This document shows, one piece after another, positions 52,974-61,275 of a DNA stretch of 64,000 bases; within the stretch, counting starts at the first letter, position 1; each line of letters opens with the position of its first letter. The position numbers and the translations under genes are program-made. The DNA comes from Bradyrhizobium embrapense (GTDB lineage: Bacteria; Pseudomonadota; Alphaproteobacteria; Rhizobiales; Xanthobacteraceae): the NCBI RefSeq assembly GCF_001189235.2, contig NZ_LFIP02000009.1, positions 62,001 through 126,000 of the forward strand, in the 5' to 3' direction. The notes beneath the pieces were generated by a model that was not told where the DNA came from, made no database searches, and saw only the letters and a program-made list of their open reading frames with translations.

Positions 52974-53381
52974 TTGATCATTTCGACCGCCGCCGCGCAG
53001 CGCCGCGCGCTGACGATTCTCGTCCTGACATTGCTGCTCGGTGCCACGCGTTTCTCCGTGGAAAACTTCGTCCCCAAGGCTCATGCGGCCGGCGCGTTCG
53101 CGGTCGGCAAGTGCGGGGCGTATGGCCAGGCCTACGACTATCCGGCGGAGGGCGCGGCGCGCGCCGCGGCGCTGAAGCAGTGCAAGGGCGATTGCGCCAC
53201 CGTCACCATGAAGCGCGCCTGTGCCGCGCTCGCGATCGACATGAAGAATCCCTGCGGCGCCCATGGCTATGCGGTGGCGCCGAAAATCTCGAGCTCGCTC
53301 AATGCCGCGACCAAGAAGTGCTACGACTACGGCGGCAAGGAATGCGTGATCCGCGCCTGGGCCTGCGACGCCAAGGGATAG
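52974..53381 (+). CDS. secreted DUF4189 protein
   Basis: A protein of about 135 residues with a signal peptide (ALTILVLTLLLGATRF, cleavage near AHA) followed by a cysteine-rich DUF4189 domain: VGKCGAYGQAYDYPAEGAAR, KQCKGDCATVTMKRACAALA and GGKECVIRAWACDAKG. Six or more cysteines probably form disulfide bonds in the periplasm. The start is a TTG at 52974 with GGGGGA 7 bases upstream; no ATG is near the signal. Role unknown. Confidence 0.8.
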   Translation: MIISTAAAQRRALTILVLTLLLGATRFSVENFVPKAHAAGAFAVGKCGAYGQAYDYPAEGAARAAALKQCKGDCATVTMKRACAALAIDMKNPCGAHGYAVAPKISSSLNAATKKCYDYGGKECVIRAWACDAKG

Positions 53382-53525
53382 GTGCGGGCAGCGTGCCGGC
53401 GATCCCTGCGGTCATGCGGGCTCCAACAGGTCCTCCAGGAAACGAACATCGGCGTTTGACGGGCAGGTGAGGGATGCTCGGTCAGGACTGGTGTTCGCCA
53501 CCTGCCTGCCGCTAAACTTTACCCC

Positions 53526-53936
53526 ATGCAGTTCGACACCAAGATCGCGGTCGTGATCCGCACCGACCTGGAAGTCTGGCAGAAGCTCAACGTGGCGTCG
53601 TTTCTCGCTGGTGGCATCGCCGCTTCCTTCCCCGAATGTATCGGCGAGAATTACCAGGACGGCTCGGGGACGAAATATCTGTCCCTGATCGGCCAGCCGA
53701 TCCTGATCTACGGCGCCGATCGCGCGCAACTGTCGCGCGCGCTGGAACGTGCGCTGGCGCGCGACGTGAAGCCGGCGCTCTACACCGAGGACATGTTCAA
53801 GACCACGCATGATGCCGCCAACCGCGAGGTGGTGAAGGCGGTCGCACGTAGCGACCTCAACCTGGTCGGCCTCGCCTTTCGTGCCGAGCGCAAGGTGGTC
53901 GACAAGGTCCTCGATGGGCTGAAGTTTCACACATAG
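53526..53936 (+). CDS. DUF2000 family protein
   Basis: A 136-residue protein, FDTKIAVVIRTDLEVWQKLN, FLAGGIAASFPECIGENYQD and LNLVGLAFRAERKVVDKVLD, which matches DUF2000 (PTH2-like fold). Members are often encoded near regulators; role unknown. ATG 53526. Confidence 0.8.
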   Translation: MQFDTKIAVVIRTDLEVWQKLNVASFLAGGIAASFPECIGENYQDGSGTKYLSLIGQPILIYGADRAQLSRALERALARDVKPALYTEDMFKTTHDAANREVVKAVARSDLNLVGLAFRAERKVVDKVLDGLKFHT

Positions 53937-53954
53937 CGCGACACCGCTTCCCGC

Positions 53955-54060
53955 CGTCATTCCGGGGCCACGCGCAGCGTCGAGTCCTGGAATCCAATCA
54001 TCCAGGAGTTCTGCGGCTCAATGGATTCCGGGCTCTCGCTTCGCGAGCCCCGGAATGACA
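53955..54060. repeat. palindromic intergenic repeat, type D, second copy
   Basis: CGTCATTCCGGGG at 53955 and the complementary CCCCGGAATGAC near 54049-54060, with internal arms TGGAATCC and GGATTCC. Similar to the copy at 48775-48877. Confidence 0.8.
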
Positions 54061-54139
54061 AAGAACGTGCGGTGATTTGATCGCGCTCAAGCCGGCGAAC
54101 AGCAACCTTTTGTAAGGGAACGCGTTACCTCATATCGAA

Positions 54140-54168
54140 TTGACAATGACTGACCAGTCAGTCATATT
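54140..54168 (+). promoter_or_regulatory. promoter with embedded TetR operator
   Basis: TTGACA (-35, 54140-54145) and CATATT (-10, 54163-54168) are 17 bp apart. The space between is filled by a palindrome, ATGACTGAC-CA-GTCAGTCAT (54146-54165), with perfect 9-base arms, the usual shape of a TetR-family operator (TGACTGACCAGTCAGTCA). Repressor binding would block RNA polymerase directly. Transcription would begin at about 54175, the ATG of the repressor gene. Confidence 0.85.
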
Positions 54169-54174
54169 GTGGTC

Positions 54175-54900
54175 ATGACAAAGCGCACCGGAAGCACGAC
54201 CCGCACCCAGCCGACCAAACGCCGGACCACGATCCGGGCCGCCGCGGCGAGGACCCCGAAGGTGACCTCGGCCAAACTGGCTGAGGTCAAGCCCGCCTCG
54301 AACCGCGCCGAGAAATCGGCCGAGCGGCGCGCGGCGATCATCGAGGCGGCGATGGATGAGTTCATCGCACGCGGCTATGCCGCGACGCGGCTCGACGACG
54401 TCGCTAAGCGCGCGGGCGTCGCCAAGGGCACGCTCTATCTCTACTTCAAGGACAAGGAGACGATGTTCGAGGAGCTGATCCGCACCGCGCTGGTGCCGCT
54501 GATCAGCCGCATGACGGCGCTGCCGACCATCACCGGTCCGGTGCGCGACGCGGTGGAGGGATTTGCCGAGACCTTCATGCGCGAGGTCGTGGCGACCCGG
54601 CGTGGCGACATCATCCGGCTGATCGTGTCCGAGGGGCCGCGCTTCCCGGCGATCGCCGATTTCTATTTCCGCGAGGTGGTGTCGAAGGGCCTTGCCGGCA
54701 TGAAGGCATTGGTCCAGCTCGCGATCACGCGCGGCGAGATCAAGCACCGAGAGCTCGGGGATTTCCCGCAGCTGGTCGTGGCGCCCGCGATCGTCGCGGT
54801 GATCTGGCAGAGCCTGTTTTCCCGCCACGCGCCGCTCGATGGGCTGGCGATGTTCAAGGTGCATCTCGATCTGATCTTCGGCGAACGGAGCAAGAAATGA
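54175..54900 (+). CDS. TetR/AcrR-family regulator of the efflux operon
   Basis: A 241-residue repressor with a basic N-terminal tail (residues 1-45: RTQPTKRRTTIRAAAARTPK), then helix-turn-helix (AAIIEAAMDEFIARGYAATR, then LDDVAKRAGVAKGTLYLYF) and a C-terminal ligand domain of the TetR_C_AefR type (FYFREVVSKGLAGMKALVQL). The operator overlaps its promoter. The ATG at 54175 is at the predicted transcription start, so the message may be leaderless; GTG 54169 in frame is an alternative. The 4-base ATGA overlap with the HlyD gene shows the operon. Confidence 0.9.
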   Translation: MTKRTGSTTRTQPTKRRTTIRAAAARTPKVTSAKLAEVKPASNRAEKSAERRAAIIEAAMDEFIARGYAATRLDDVAKRAGVAKGTLYLYFKDKETMFEELIRTALVPLISRMTALPTITGPVRDAVEGFAETFMREVVATRRGDIIRLIVSEGPRFPAIADFYFREVVSKGLAGMKALVQLAITRGEIKHRELGDFPQLVVAPAIVAVIWQSLFSRHAPLDGLAMFKVHLDLIFGERSKK

Positions 54901-55682
54901 CCGCGTCGCGCATGATGAGGCTGATCGCCGCCGTCGCGCTGGCGGCGGCGCTGGCCGGCTGCAAGGAGAAGCGGGATCCCGGCTTCCAGGGCTGGGTCGA
55001 GGCCGACATGATCTTCGTCAGCCCGGATGAATCCGGCCGCGTCATCAAGCTCAACGTCCGCGAGGGCGACGAGGTCAAGCCCGGCGATCTGCTCTATTCG
55101 GTCGACGACGATCTGCAGCGCGCCGATCTCAACCAGAACAACGCGACGCTCGCCAACGCCCAGCAGAGCTACGATCGCGCCGCCTCGCTGCGCGGCACCG
55201 GCGCCGGCACCCAGGCCAATCTGGATGCCGCCGTCTCGGCGCTGCGCGTCGCGGAGGCGCGCGTCGTCACCTCGCAGACGCGGCTCGACCGCCGCAAGGG
55301 CTTTGCGCCGATCGCAGGCTCGATCCAGCAGATCTATTTCCGCGAGGGAGAGATGGTGCAGGCACAGCGGCCGGTGCTGTCGATCATGCCGCCCGGCAAC
55401 ATGAAGCTGCGCTTCTTCGTGCCGGAGACCGAGCTGCCGAAGCTTGCGCTCGGCGACGAGGTGAGGGTGACCTGCGACAATTGCGCCAACGATCTCACCG
55501 CCAAGATCTACTTCATCGCCACCACGGCGGAGTACACGCCGCCGGTCATCTACAGCCTCGATGAGCGCAACAAGCTGGTCTATCTGATCCAGGCGCGGCC
55601 GAGCCGGCCCGATAGCTTACGCGTCGGCCAGCCGATCAGCATCTACCTCAATCCCAAGACGCCGGTGGCGGATCGCAGATGA
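54897..55682 (+). CDS. HlyD-family periplasmic adaptor lipoprotein
   Basis: A 261-residue membrane fusion protein with a lipoprotein signal (MRLIAAVALAAALAGC, cysteine 22 in LAGC). It has the half-motifs SGRVIKLNVREGDEVKPGDL and GSIQQIYFREGEMVQAQRPV of the lipoyl domain, a short helical hairpin (YDRAASLRGTGAGTQANLDA) and a barrel domain with LRVGQPISIYL at the end. It couples the ABC pump encoded next to an outer membrane channel outside this operon. Confidence 0.9.
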   Translation: MTASRMMRLIAAVALAAALAGCKEKRDPGFQGWVEADMIFVSPDESGRVIKLNVREGDEVKPGDLLYSVDDDLQRADLNQNNATLANAQQSYDRAASLRGTGAGTQANLDAAVSALRVAEARVVTSQTRLDRRKGFAPIAGSIQQIYFREGEMVQAQRPVLSIMPPGNMKLRFFVPETELPKLALGDEVRVTCDNCANDLTAKIYFIATTAEYTPPVIYSLDERNKLVYLIQARPSRPDSLRVGQPISIYLNPKTPVADRR

Positions 55683-56638
55683 ACGGCGGCCCCACCAGCG
55701 CGCAGCCCAACGCAGCTTCCATCGCGATCGATGTGAAGGGCCTGACCAAATCGTTCGGCGGGCGCGAGGTGGTCCACGACCTGTCGATGCAGGTCAAGCG
55801 CGGCGAGATCTACGGATTCCTCGGCCCCAACGGCAGCGGCAAGACCACGACCATCCGCATCCTCTGCGGCCTGCTGACGCCGGACAGCGGCGAGGGCACC
55901 TGCCTCGGCTACGACATCCGGCGCGATGCCGACAAGATCAAGCGCAAGGTCGGCTACATGACGCAGCGCTTCAGCCTCTACCAGGATCTTTCAGTGCGAG
56001 AGAATCTGGAGTTCGTGGCGCGGCTCTACGGGATGCCCGATGCGCGCGGCGCCGCGCGCGACATGATTGCGCGCATCGGGCTGACGGGGCGGGAGGAGCA
56101 GCTCGCCGGCGAACTGTCCGGCGGCTGGAAGCAGCGGCTCGCGCTCGGCGCCTGCACGCTGCCCAATCCGCAATTGCTGCTGCTCGACGAGCCGACCGCC
56201 GGCGTCGACCCCAAGGCGCGGCGCGATTTCTGGAACGAGATCCATGCGCTTGCCGCCGAAGGCCTCACTGTGCTGGTCTCGACCCATTACATGGACGAGG
56301 CCGAGCGCTGTCACGAGATCGCCTATATCGCCTACGGCCACCTCCTGGCGCACGGCACGGTGGACGAGGTGATCGCGAAGTCGGCGCTGTCGACCTGGAC
56401 GGTGACGGGCGAGGATTTCAACGGGCTGATGGCCGAGCTTGCCGGCAAGCCCGGCGTCGACATGGCGGCGCCGTTCGGCACCAGCCTGCACGTCTCCGGC
56501 CGTGACAAGGCGGCGCTGGAGAGCGCGATCGCGCCATATCGCGGCAATCCGAAGTGGCACTGGCAGCCGAGCGAGCCGTCGCTCGAAGACGTCTTCATCG
56601 ACCTGATGGGGCGCTCCAAAGACAACTTTCAGGGATAG
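55679..56638 (+). CDS. ABC efflux pump ATP-binding protein (YbhF/DrrA-like)
   Basis: A 319-residue ABC ATPase. Walker A YGFLGPNGSGKTTTIRILCG, signature GELSGGWKQRLALGA, Walker B LLLLDEPTAGVDPKARRDF, H-loop VSTHYMDEAERC. The C-terminal segment (SGRDKAALESAIAPYRG, SLEDVFIDLMGRSKDN) is the usual DrrA/CcmA-type tail. Overlaps the HlyD gene by ATGA. Confidence 0.93.
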   Translation: MNGGPTSAQPNAASIAIDVKGLTKSFGGREVVHDLSMQVKRGEIYGFLGPNGSGKTTTIRILCGLLTPDSGEGTCLGYDIRRDADKIKRKVGYMTQRFSLYQDLSVRENLEFVARLYGMPDARGAARDMIARIGLTGREEQLAGELSGGWKQRLALGACTLPNPQLLLLDEPTAGVDPKARRDFWNEIHALAAEGLTVLVSTHYMDEAERCHEIAYIAYGHLLAHGTVDEVIAKSALSTWTVTGEDFNGLMAELAGKPGVDMAAPFGTSLHVSGRDKAALESAIAPYRGNPKWHWQPSEPSLEDVFIDLMGRSKDNFQG

Positions 56639-56644
56639 GGTCCG

Positions 56645-57808
56645 ATGAGCGCGACGGATACGATCCGGAATGGCCAAGACAGGGAGCCGGCATTCGGCTT
56701 CTGGCGGCGCAGCTATGCGATGCTGGTCAAGGAATTCATCCAGCTTCGCCGCGACCGCGTCTCCTTCGCCATGATCATCATCATCCCGGTGATGCAGCTC
56801 TTGTTGTTCGGCTTCGCCATCAACACCACGCCGCGTCATCTTCCGACCGCGGTGCTGTTGCAGGAGGATACCGACCTCGGACGCTCGATCCTGAAGGCGA
56901 TGGAGAACACCTCCTATTTCCGCTTCACGCGCGAGGTGCACACGGTCGAGCAGCTCGATGAGCTGCTGCAATCCGGCAAGGTGCTGTTCGGCGTCGAGAT
57001 CCCGCGCGGTTTCGAGCGTGCGGTGCGGCGCGGCGACAAGCCGGCGCTGCTGGTTGCGGCGGATGCCACCGACCCGGTGGCGTCGGGCACGGCGCTCGGA
57101 ACGCTCGGGACGCTGGTGCAGTCGGCCCTGGCGCACGACCTGCATATTGGTGATCCCCCGGAGATGCCGTTCGAGATTCGCGCCCATGCCCGCTACAACC
57201 CCGCGGCGGAATCGCGGCTCAACATCGTGCCGGGCCTGGTCGGGACCATCCTGACCATGACCATGCTGATCTTCACCGCGCTGTCGGTGACGCGTGAGAT
57301 CGAGCGCGGCACCATGGAAAGCCTGCTGTCGATGCCGATCAAGCCGGTCGAGGTGATGTTCGGCAAGATCATCCCCTATGTGATGGTCGGCTTCATCCAG
57401 GCCGGGCTGATCATCGGCATCGGCGTGTTGCTGTTCGGCGTGCCGGTGCTCGGCAGCCTCACATTGCTGGGGTTGCTGACCACGCTGTTCATCACCACCA
57501 ATTTGTCGATCGGCTATACGTTCTCGACCATCGTGCAGAACCAGCTGCAGGCGATGCAGCTCTCGATGATGTTCTTCCTGCCGAGCATCCTGCTCTCCGG
57601 CTTCATGTTTCCGTTCGCGGGCATGCCGGTCTGGGCGCAATATATCGGCGAGGGCCTGCCGCTGACTCATTTCATCCGCATCGTCCGCGCCATCATGCTG
57701 AAGGGCGCGGCGATGCCGAACCTGCAATACGACACGATTGCGCTCGCCGCCCTGATGCTGTTCGCCATGACCATCGCCGTGACGCGCTTCCGCCGCACGC
57801 TCGATTGA
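56645..57808 (+). CDS. ABC-2 type efflux permease (YbhR/YbhS-like)
   Basis: A 387-residue permease: N-terminal helix SFAMIIIIPVMQLLLFGFAI followed by a large periplasmic domain and a C-terminal block of about five helices (LNIVPGLVGTILTMTMLIFT, SLTLLGLLTTLFITTNLSIG, LSMMFFLPSILLSGFMFPFA). The conserved ERGTMESLLSMPIKPVEVM coupling helix contacts the ATPase. Operon end; substrate unknown. Confidence 0.93.
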   Translation: MSATDTIRNGQDREPAFGFWRRSYAMLVKEFIQLRRDRVSFAMIIIIPVMQLLLFGFAINTTPRHLPTAVLLQEDTDLGRSILKAMENTSYFRFTREVHTVEQLDELLQSGKVLFGVEIPRGFERAVRRGDKPALLVAADATDPVASGTALGTLGTLVQSALAHDLHIGDPPEMPFEIRAHARYNPAAESRLNIVPGLVGTILTMTMLIFTALSVTREIERGTMESLLSMPIKPVEVMFGKIIPYVMVGFIQAGLIIGIGVLLFGVPVLGSLTLLGLLTTLFITTNLSIGYTFSTIVQNQLQAMQLSMMFFLPSILLSGFMFPFAGMPVWAQYIGEGLPLTHFIRIVRAIMLKGAAMPNLQYDTIALAALMLFAMTIAVTRFRRTLD

Positions 57809-57851
57809 GGCAGAATGACGCAAGAAGTTATTCTGGTGCGGTGATCGGGCG

Positions 57852-59168
57852 ATGACGATGGCTGGCTGGTGGGGCGGCGAGAAGACGAGCGATACGACGG
57901 TATCCGCCGATTTCCATCATGCGCTGATGCGCGAGGTGATGACCACGGAGCTGCTGCGCATCAAGGTGCTGATCGGCACCGCCGTCATGCTCGGCGCGAT
58001 CAGCCTGCTGGTGTATCTGTTCGCGCCCGAGGCGGTCAGCCGGGTCTGGCACGGCAACCTCAGCCCGGTCTACATTTTCTACGTCACCGGTCCGCTGATC
58101 CTGTTCGAGATCTGGGTGCACGGGGCGATCAGCTGGTACATGCGCAAGGGCCGCGACCTGCCGGTGATCCGGCGCTATATCGGCGTGCTGGTCGAGACCT
58201 CGCTGCCGACCATCGTGCTGGCTCTGCATATCGACAGCATGGGCCGCCAGGCAGCGCTCGGCTTCGTGGCCCCGCTGATCTATTTCGTCTTCATCATCCT
58301 GTCGACGCTGCGGCTCGATTTCTGGCTCTCGACCTTCACCGGCGTCGTCGCTGCGACCGAGCTGTTCTACATGGCGGTGTTCTTCCATGCGCCTGACGGC
58401 ATCGCGGCCGATCAAGGCATCTATTATCACGCCGCGCGCAGCACGATCATCCTGATCTGCGGCGTGCTGGCCGGTGGGGTGGGCTTGCAGCTGCGCCGCC
58501 AGTTCGCGGCCAGCATCGCCGCCGCCACCGCCCGCGACCGCATCACCAACCTGTTCGGCCAGCACGTCTCGCCGCAGGTGGTCGAGCGCCTGATGGCGGA
58601 GGGCGCCACGACCGCGAGCGACATCCGCCGCGTCGCGGTGATGTTCGTCGATTTCCGCAGCTTCACCGCGGGTGCGCGCTCGCGTTCGCCGCAGGAGGTG
58701 GTGGACCGGCTCGACGGTGCCTTTGCCGTGCTGGTCGAGATCCTCGATCGCCACGGCGGCATCGTGAACAAGTTTCTCGGCGACGGCTTTCTCGCGCTGT
58801 TCGGCGCGCCGTTCGAGACCGGCGACGCCGCGCATCAGGCGGTTGCCGCCGCGCGCGAGATGCTTGATGCCAACGAGCGCACCAATGCGTCGTCGAGCTG
58901 GCCGCTGCGGATCGGCATCGGCATCCATATCGGCGAGGTCGTGGCCGGCAGTATCGGCTCGCCGCGGCGCAAGGAATACACCGTGATCGGCGACACCGTG
59001 AACTTTGCCGCGCGGCTCGAGGCGCTCAACAAGGAGCTCGGCTCGCAATTCCTGATCTCGTCTGCCGTGCGCGAGGCGCTCGGCGACGAATGCAAGGACG
59101 CCGTCTTGCGCGGCGAGATCCCGGTGCGGGGTTACGAGCACCCGGTGCCGGTCTGGCAGTTGGGATAG
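57852..59168 (+). CDS. class III adenylate/guanylate cyclase with membrane anchor
   Basis: A 438-residue protein. Residues about 35-215 hold six or so hydrophobic segments (LIGTAVMLGAISLLVYLFAP, LAGGVGLQLRRQFAASIAAA). The catalytic domain, about 250-430, has the metal aspartates in VMFVDFRSFTAGA and FLGDGFLALFG, plus EYTVIGDTVNFAARLEALNK, with the lysine/aspartate positions typical of adenylate rather than guanylate cyclases (KEYTVIGD). It makes cAMP in response to an unknown input. Expressed separately from the ABC operon, 43 bp downstream. Confidence 0.9.
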   Translation: MTMAGWWGGEKTSDTTVSADFHHALMREVMTTELLRIKVLIGTAVMLGAISLLVYLFAPEAVSRVWHGNLSPVYIFYVTGPLILFEIWVHGAISWYMRKGRDLPVIRRYIGVLVETSLPTIVLALHIDSMGRQAALGFVAPLIYFVFIILSTLRLDFWLSTFTGVVAATELFYMAVFFHAPDGIAADQGIYYHAARSTIILICGVLAGGVGLQLRRQFAASIAAATARDRITNLFGQHVSPQVVERLMAEGATTASDIRRVAVMFVDFRSFTAGARSRSPQEVVDRLDGAFAVLVEILDRHGGIVNKFLGDGFLALFGAPFETGDAAHQAVAAAREMLDANERTNASSSWPLRIGIGIHIGEVVAGSIGSPRRKEYTVIGDTVNFAARLEALNKELGSQFLISSAVREALGDECKDAVLRGEIPVRGYEHPVPVWQLG

Positions 59169-59205
59169 GCCGCAGCATTTCGCGCCTGAGGTATCAAGGT
59201 AGCGA

Positions 59206-59244
59206 TTGACGTCGCGCTCCCATACTCATATAGATGACTATATG
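59206..59244 (+). promoter_or_regulatory. promoter and palindromic operator at the gntR start
   Basis: TTGACG (-35, 59206-59211) and TATAGA (-10, 59229-59234) are 17 bp apart. CATATAG-ATGA-CTATATG (59227-59244) is a palindrome with 7-base arms overlapping the -10 and the start codon, a fit for GntR/HutC autoregulation. The predicted transcription start (about 59241) is next to ATG 59242. Confidence 0.72.
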
Positions 59245-59970
59245 AATTCAGCTCTCGACGATCGCCTGCCGCGCTACCAGCGTCTCCGCGACGACCTCGC
59301 GGCGCGCATCAACCGCAACGAGTGGCGTCCCGGGGACCTGATCCCCTCCGAGGCGGAGCTCGGCGCGCATTACGGCGTCGCGATCGGCACCGTGCGCAAG
59401 GCGATCGATCAGCTCGTCAGCGACGGCGTGCTGGAGCGCCAGCAGGGCCGCGGCACCTTCGTGCGCCGCGCGCGGTTCAATTCCTCGCTGTTCCGCTTCT
59501 TCCGCTTCCAGTCCGAGAGCGGCGAGCGCCGCGTGCCGCAAAGCCGCATTCTGCGCCGCAAGGCGATGCCGGCGACGTCGGCGGTCGCCTCGGCGTTGCG
59601 CATCGGCGTCGGCGAGCCCGTCATCAGCCTGTCGCGGCTGCGGCTGATCGACGACGTGCCGCTATTGGCCGAGGAAATCTGGCTGCAGCGATCGCGCTTC
59701 GAGGCGTTGCTCGCGCTCGATCCCGCCGAGTTCGGTGACCTGCTGTATCCGCTCTACGAGGACCGCTGCGGCCAGGTCGTGGTCTCCGCCGATGAAATCC
59801 TCACCGTCGAGATCGCGACCGAGATGCAATCGCGCTTGCTGCGATTGGAGGCCAACGCGCCGCTGATCGTGATCGAGCGCCTGGCCTTCGACCTGGAGCG
59901 GCGGCCGATCGAATGGCGCCGCTCGCGCGGGCCGGCGGATCGCTTCCGCTACCACGCCGAGATCAGATGA
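59242..59970 (+). CDS. GntR-family (HutC/UTRA) transcriptional regulator
   Basis: A 242-residue repressor with an N-terminal winged helix (RYQRLRDDLAARINRNEWRP, EAELGAHYGVAIGTVRKAID, LERQQGRGTFVRRARFNSSL) and a UTRA effector domain (LRIGVGEPVISLSRLRLIDD, IVIERLAFDLERRPIEWRRS, ending RFRYHAEIR). Start at ATG 59242 within the operator; upstream TTG (59206) is part of the -35 and is not a likely start. Probably controls the following MFS, amidohydrolase and maybe PhzF genes. Confidence 0.9.
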   Translation: MNSALDDRLPRYQRLRDDLAARINRNEWRPGDLIPSEAELGAHYGVAIGTVRKAIDQLVSDGVLERQQGRGTFVRRARFNSSLFRFFRFQSESGERRVPQSRILRRKAMPATSAVASALRIGVGEPVISLSRLRLIDDVPLLAEEIWLQRSRFEALLALDPAEFGDLLYPLYEDRCGQVVVSADEILTVEIATEMQSRLLRLEANAPLIVIERLAFDLERRPIEWRRSRGPADRFRYHAEIR

Positions 59971-60012
59971 GCGCGGCGGCAACATAAACAACAAAACAGA
60001 TTTCAGGGAGGA

Positions 60013-61260
60013 ATGATGGCAAACTGGTACAGCGAATGCTCGCCGCTCGAGCGGCGCACCTTCTGGGCAAGCTTCGGCGGCTGGGGGCTCGATGCGCTCG
60101 ACGTCCAGATGTTCAGCCTCGCGATTCCGGCGTTGATCACCGCTTTCGGGATCAGCAAGGCGGACGCGGGCCTGCTCAGCTCGGTCACGCTGTTCTTCGG
60201 CGCGTTCGGCGGCTGGCTCGGCGGCGCGCTCGGCGACCGTTTCGGCCGCGTGCAGGCCTTGCAGATCACGGTCGCGACCTTTGCGCTCGCGACATTCGCC
60301 TCGGCCTTCGCGATGAACTACAGCCAGCTCGTGGTGCTGAAGGCCATTCAAGGCATCGGCTTCGGCGCCGAATGGGCTTGCGGCGCGGTGCTGATGGCCG
60401 AGATCATTCGCGCCGAGCATCGTGGCAAGGCGCTCGGGGCCGTGCAGAGCGCCTGGGCGGTCGGCTGGGGTGCCGCAGTGCTGTTGTCGGCCTTGGTCTT
60501 CACCACTGCGCCGGCCGACATCGCCTGGCGCATCCTGTTCGCGGTCGGCCTGATCCCGGCGCTCTTGATCCTCTACATCCGCCGCGGGCTGAAGGAGCCG
60601 CCGCGCGCTGCAGCGCGCGAGGCCGAGCCGCCGTTCTTCGCCACGCTCGCCGGCATCTTCCACCGCGACGTGCTGCGCTCGACCTTGATTGGCGGCCTGT
60701 TCGGTATCGGCGCCCATGGCGGCTATGCGGCGCTGACCACATTCCTGCCGACCTACTTGCGCGAGGTGCGGCTTCTCTCGGTGCTCGGCTCCAGTGCCTA
60801 TCTCGCCGTGATCATCGTCGCCTTCTTCTGCGGCTGCGTGGTCTCGGGGATCATCAGCGACCGGATCGGGCGACGCGCCAACGTGACGCTGTTCGCCGCC
60901 GCCTGCGTCGTGACGGTGCTGATCTACATCTTCGCGCCGCTCACCAATTCGCAGATGCTGGTGCTCGGCTTTCCATTGGGCTTCTTCTCGGCCGGCATTC
61001 CCGCCAGCATGGCGGCGCTGTTCAGCGAGCTCTATCCGGCCGGCGTGCGCGGCACCGGCGTCGGCTTCTGCTACAATTTCGGCCGCATCGTCTCCGCGGC
61101 GTTTCCCTTCCTGGTCGGCTACCTCAGCGATCACATCGGCCTTGGTGCCGCGATCGGGATCGACGCGGCGTTCGCTTATTCGCTAGTGCTGATCGCGGTG
61201 CTGATGCTGCCGGAAACCCGCGGCAAGGTTTTCGAGCAGGCCGCTGCCACGCGCGCGTGA
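60013..61260 (+). CDS. MFS transporter (aromatic acid/sugar acid symporter-like)
   Basis: A 415-residue twelve-helix transporter. MFS motif A is GGALGDRFGRVQALQI with a second copy SDRIGRRANVTLF; FGAEWACGAVLMAEIIRAEH and ELYPAGVRGTGVGFCYNFGR match the aromatic acid:H+ symporter/SHS groups. A GGGAGGA site precedes two adjacent ATGs (60013, 60016). Substrate unknown; probably taken up for the downstream hydrolase. Confidence 0.9.
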   Translation: MMANWYSECSPLERRTFWASFGGWGLDALDVQMFSLAIPALITAFGISKADAGLLSSVTLFFGAFGGWLGGALGDRFGRVQALQITVATFALATFASAFAMNYSQLVVLKAIQGIGFGAEWACGAVLMAEIIRAEHRGKALGAVQSAWAVGWGAAVLLSALVFTTAPADIAWRILFAVGLIPALLILYIRRGLKEPPRAAAREAEPPFFATLAGIFHRDVLRSTLIGGLFGIGAHGGYAALTTFLPTYLREVRLLSVLGSSAYLAVIIVAFFCGCVVSGIISDRIGRRANVTLFAAACVVTVLIYIFAPLTNSQMLVLGFPLGFFSAGIPASMAALFSELYPAGVRGTGVGFCYNFGRIVSAAFPFLVGYLSDHIGLGAAIGIDAAFAYSLVLIAVLMLPETRGKVFEQAAATRA

Positions 61261-61275
61261 TGATGAGGAATGATC

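Noticed and set aside
50937..53264. 775-codon open frame on the minus strand
   Set aside because: Antisense to xdhC, the MoeA/MocA fusion and others; the translation is repetitive Arg/Asp/His-rich, as expected from high third-position GC, with no family motif.
53382..53525. Small gene between DUF4189 and DUF2000
   Set aside because: No frame with a start and ribosome site; nothing seen.
55991..57823. 610-codon open frame on the minus strand
   Set aside because: Antisense to the ABC ATPase and permease; low complexity, no motif.
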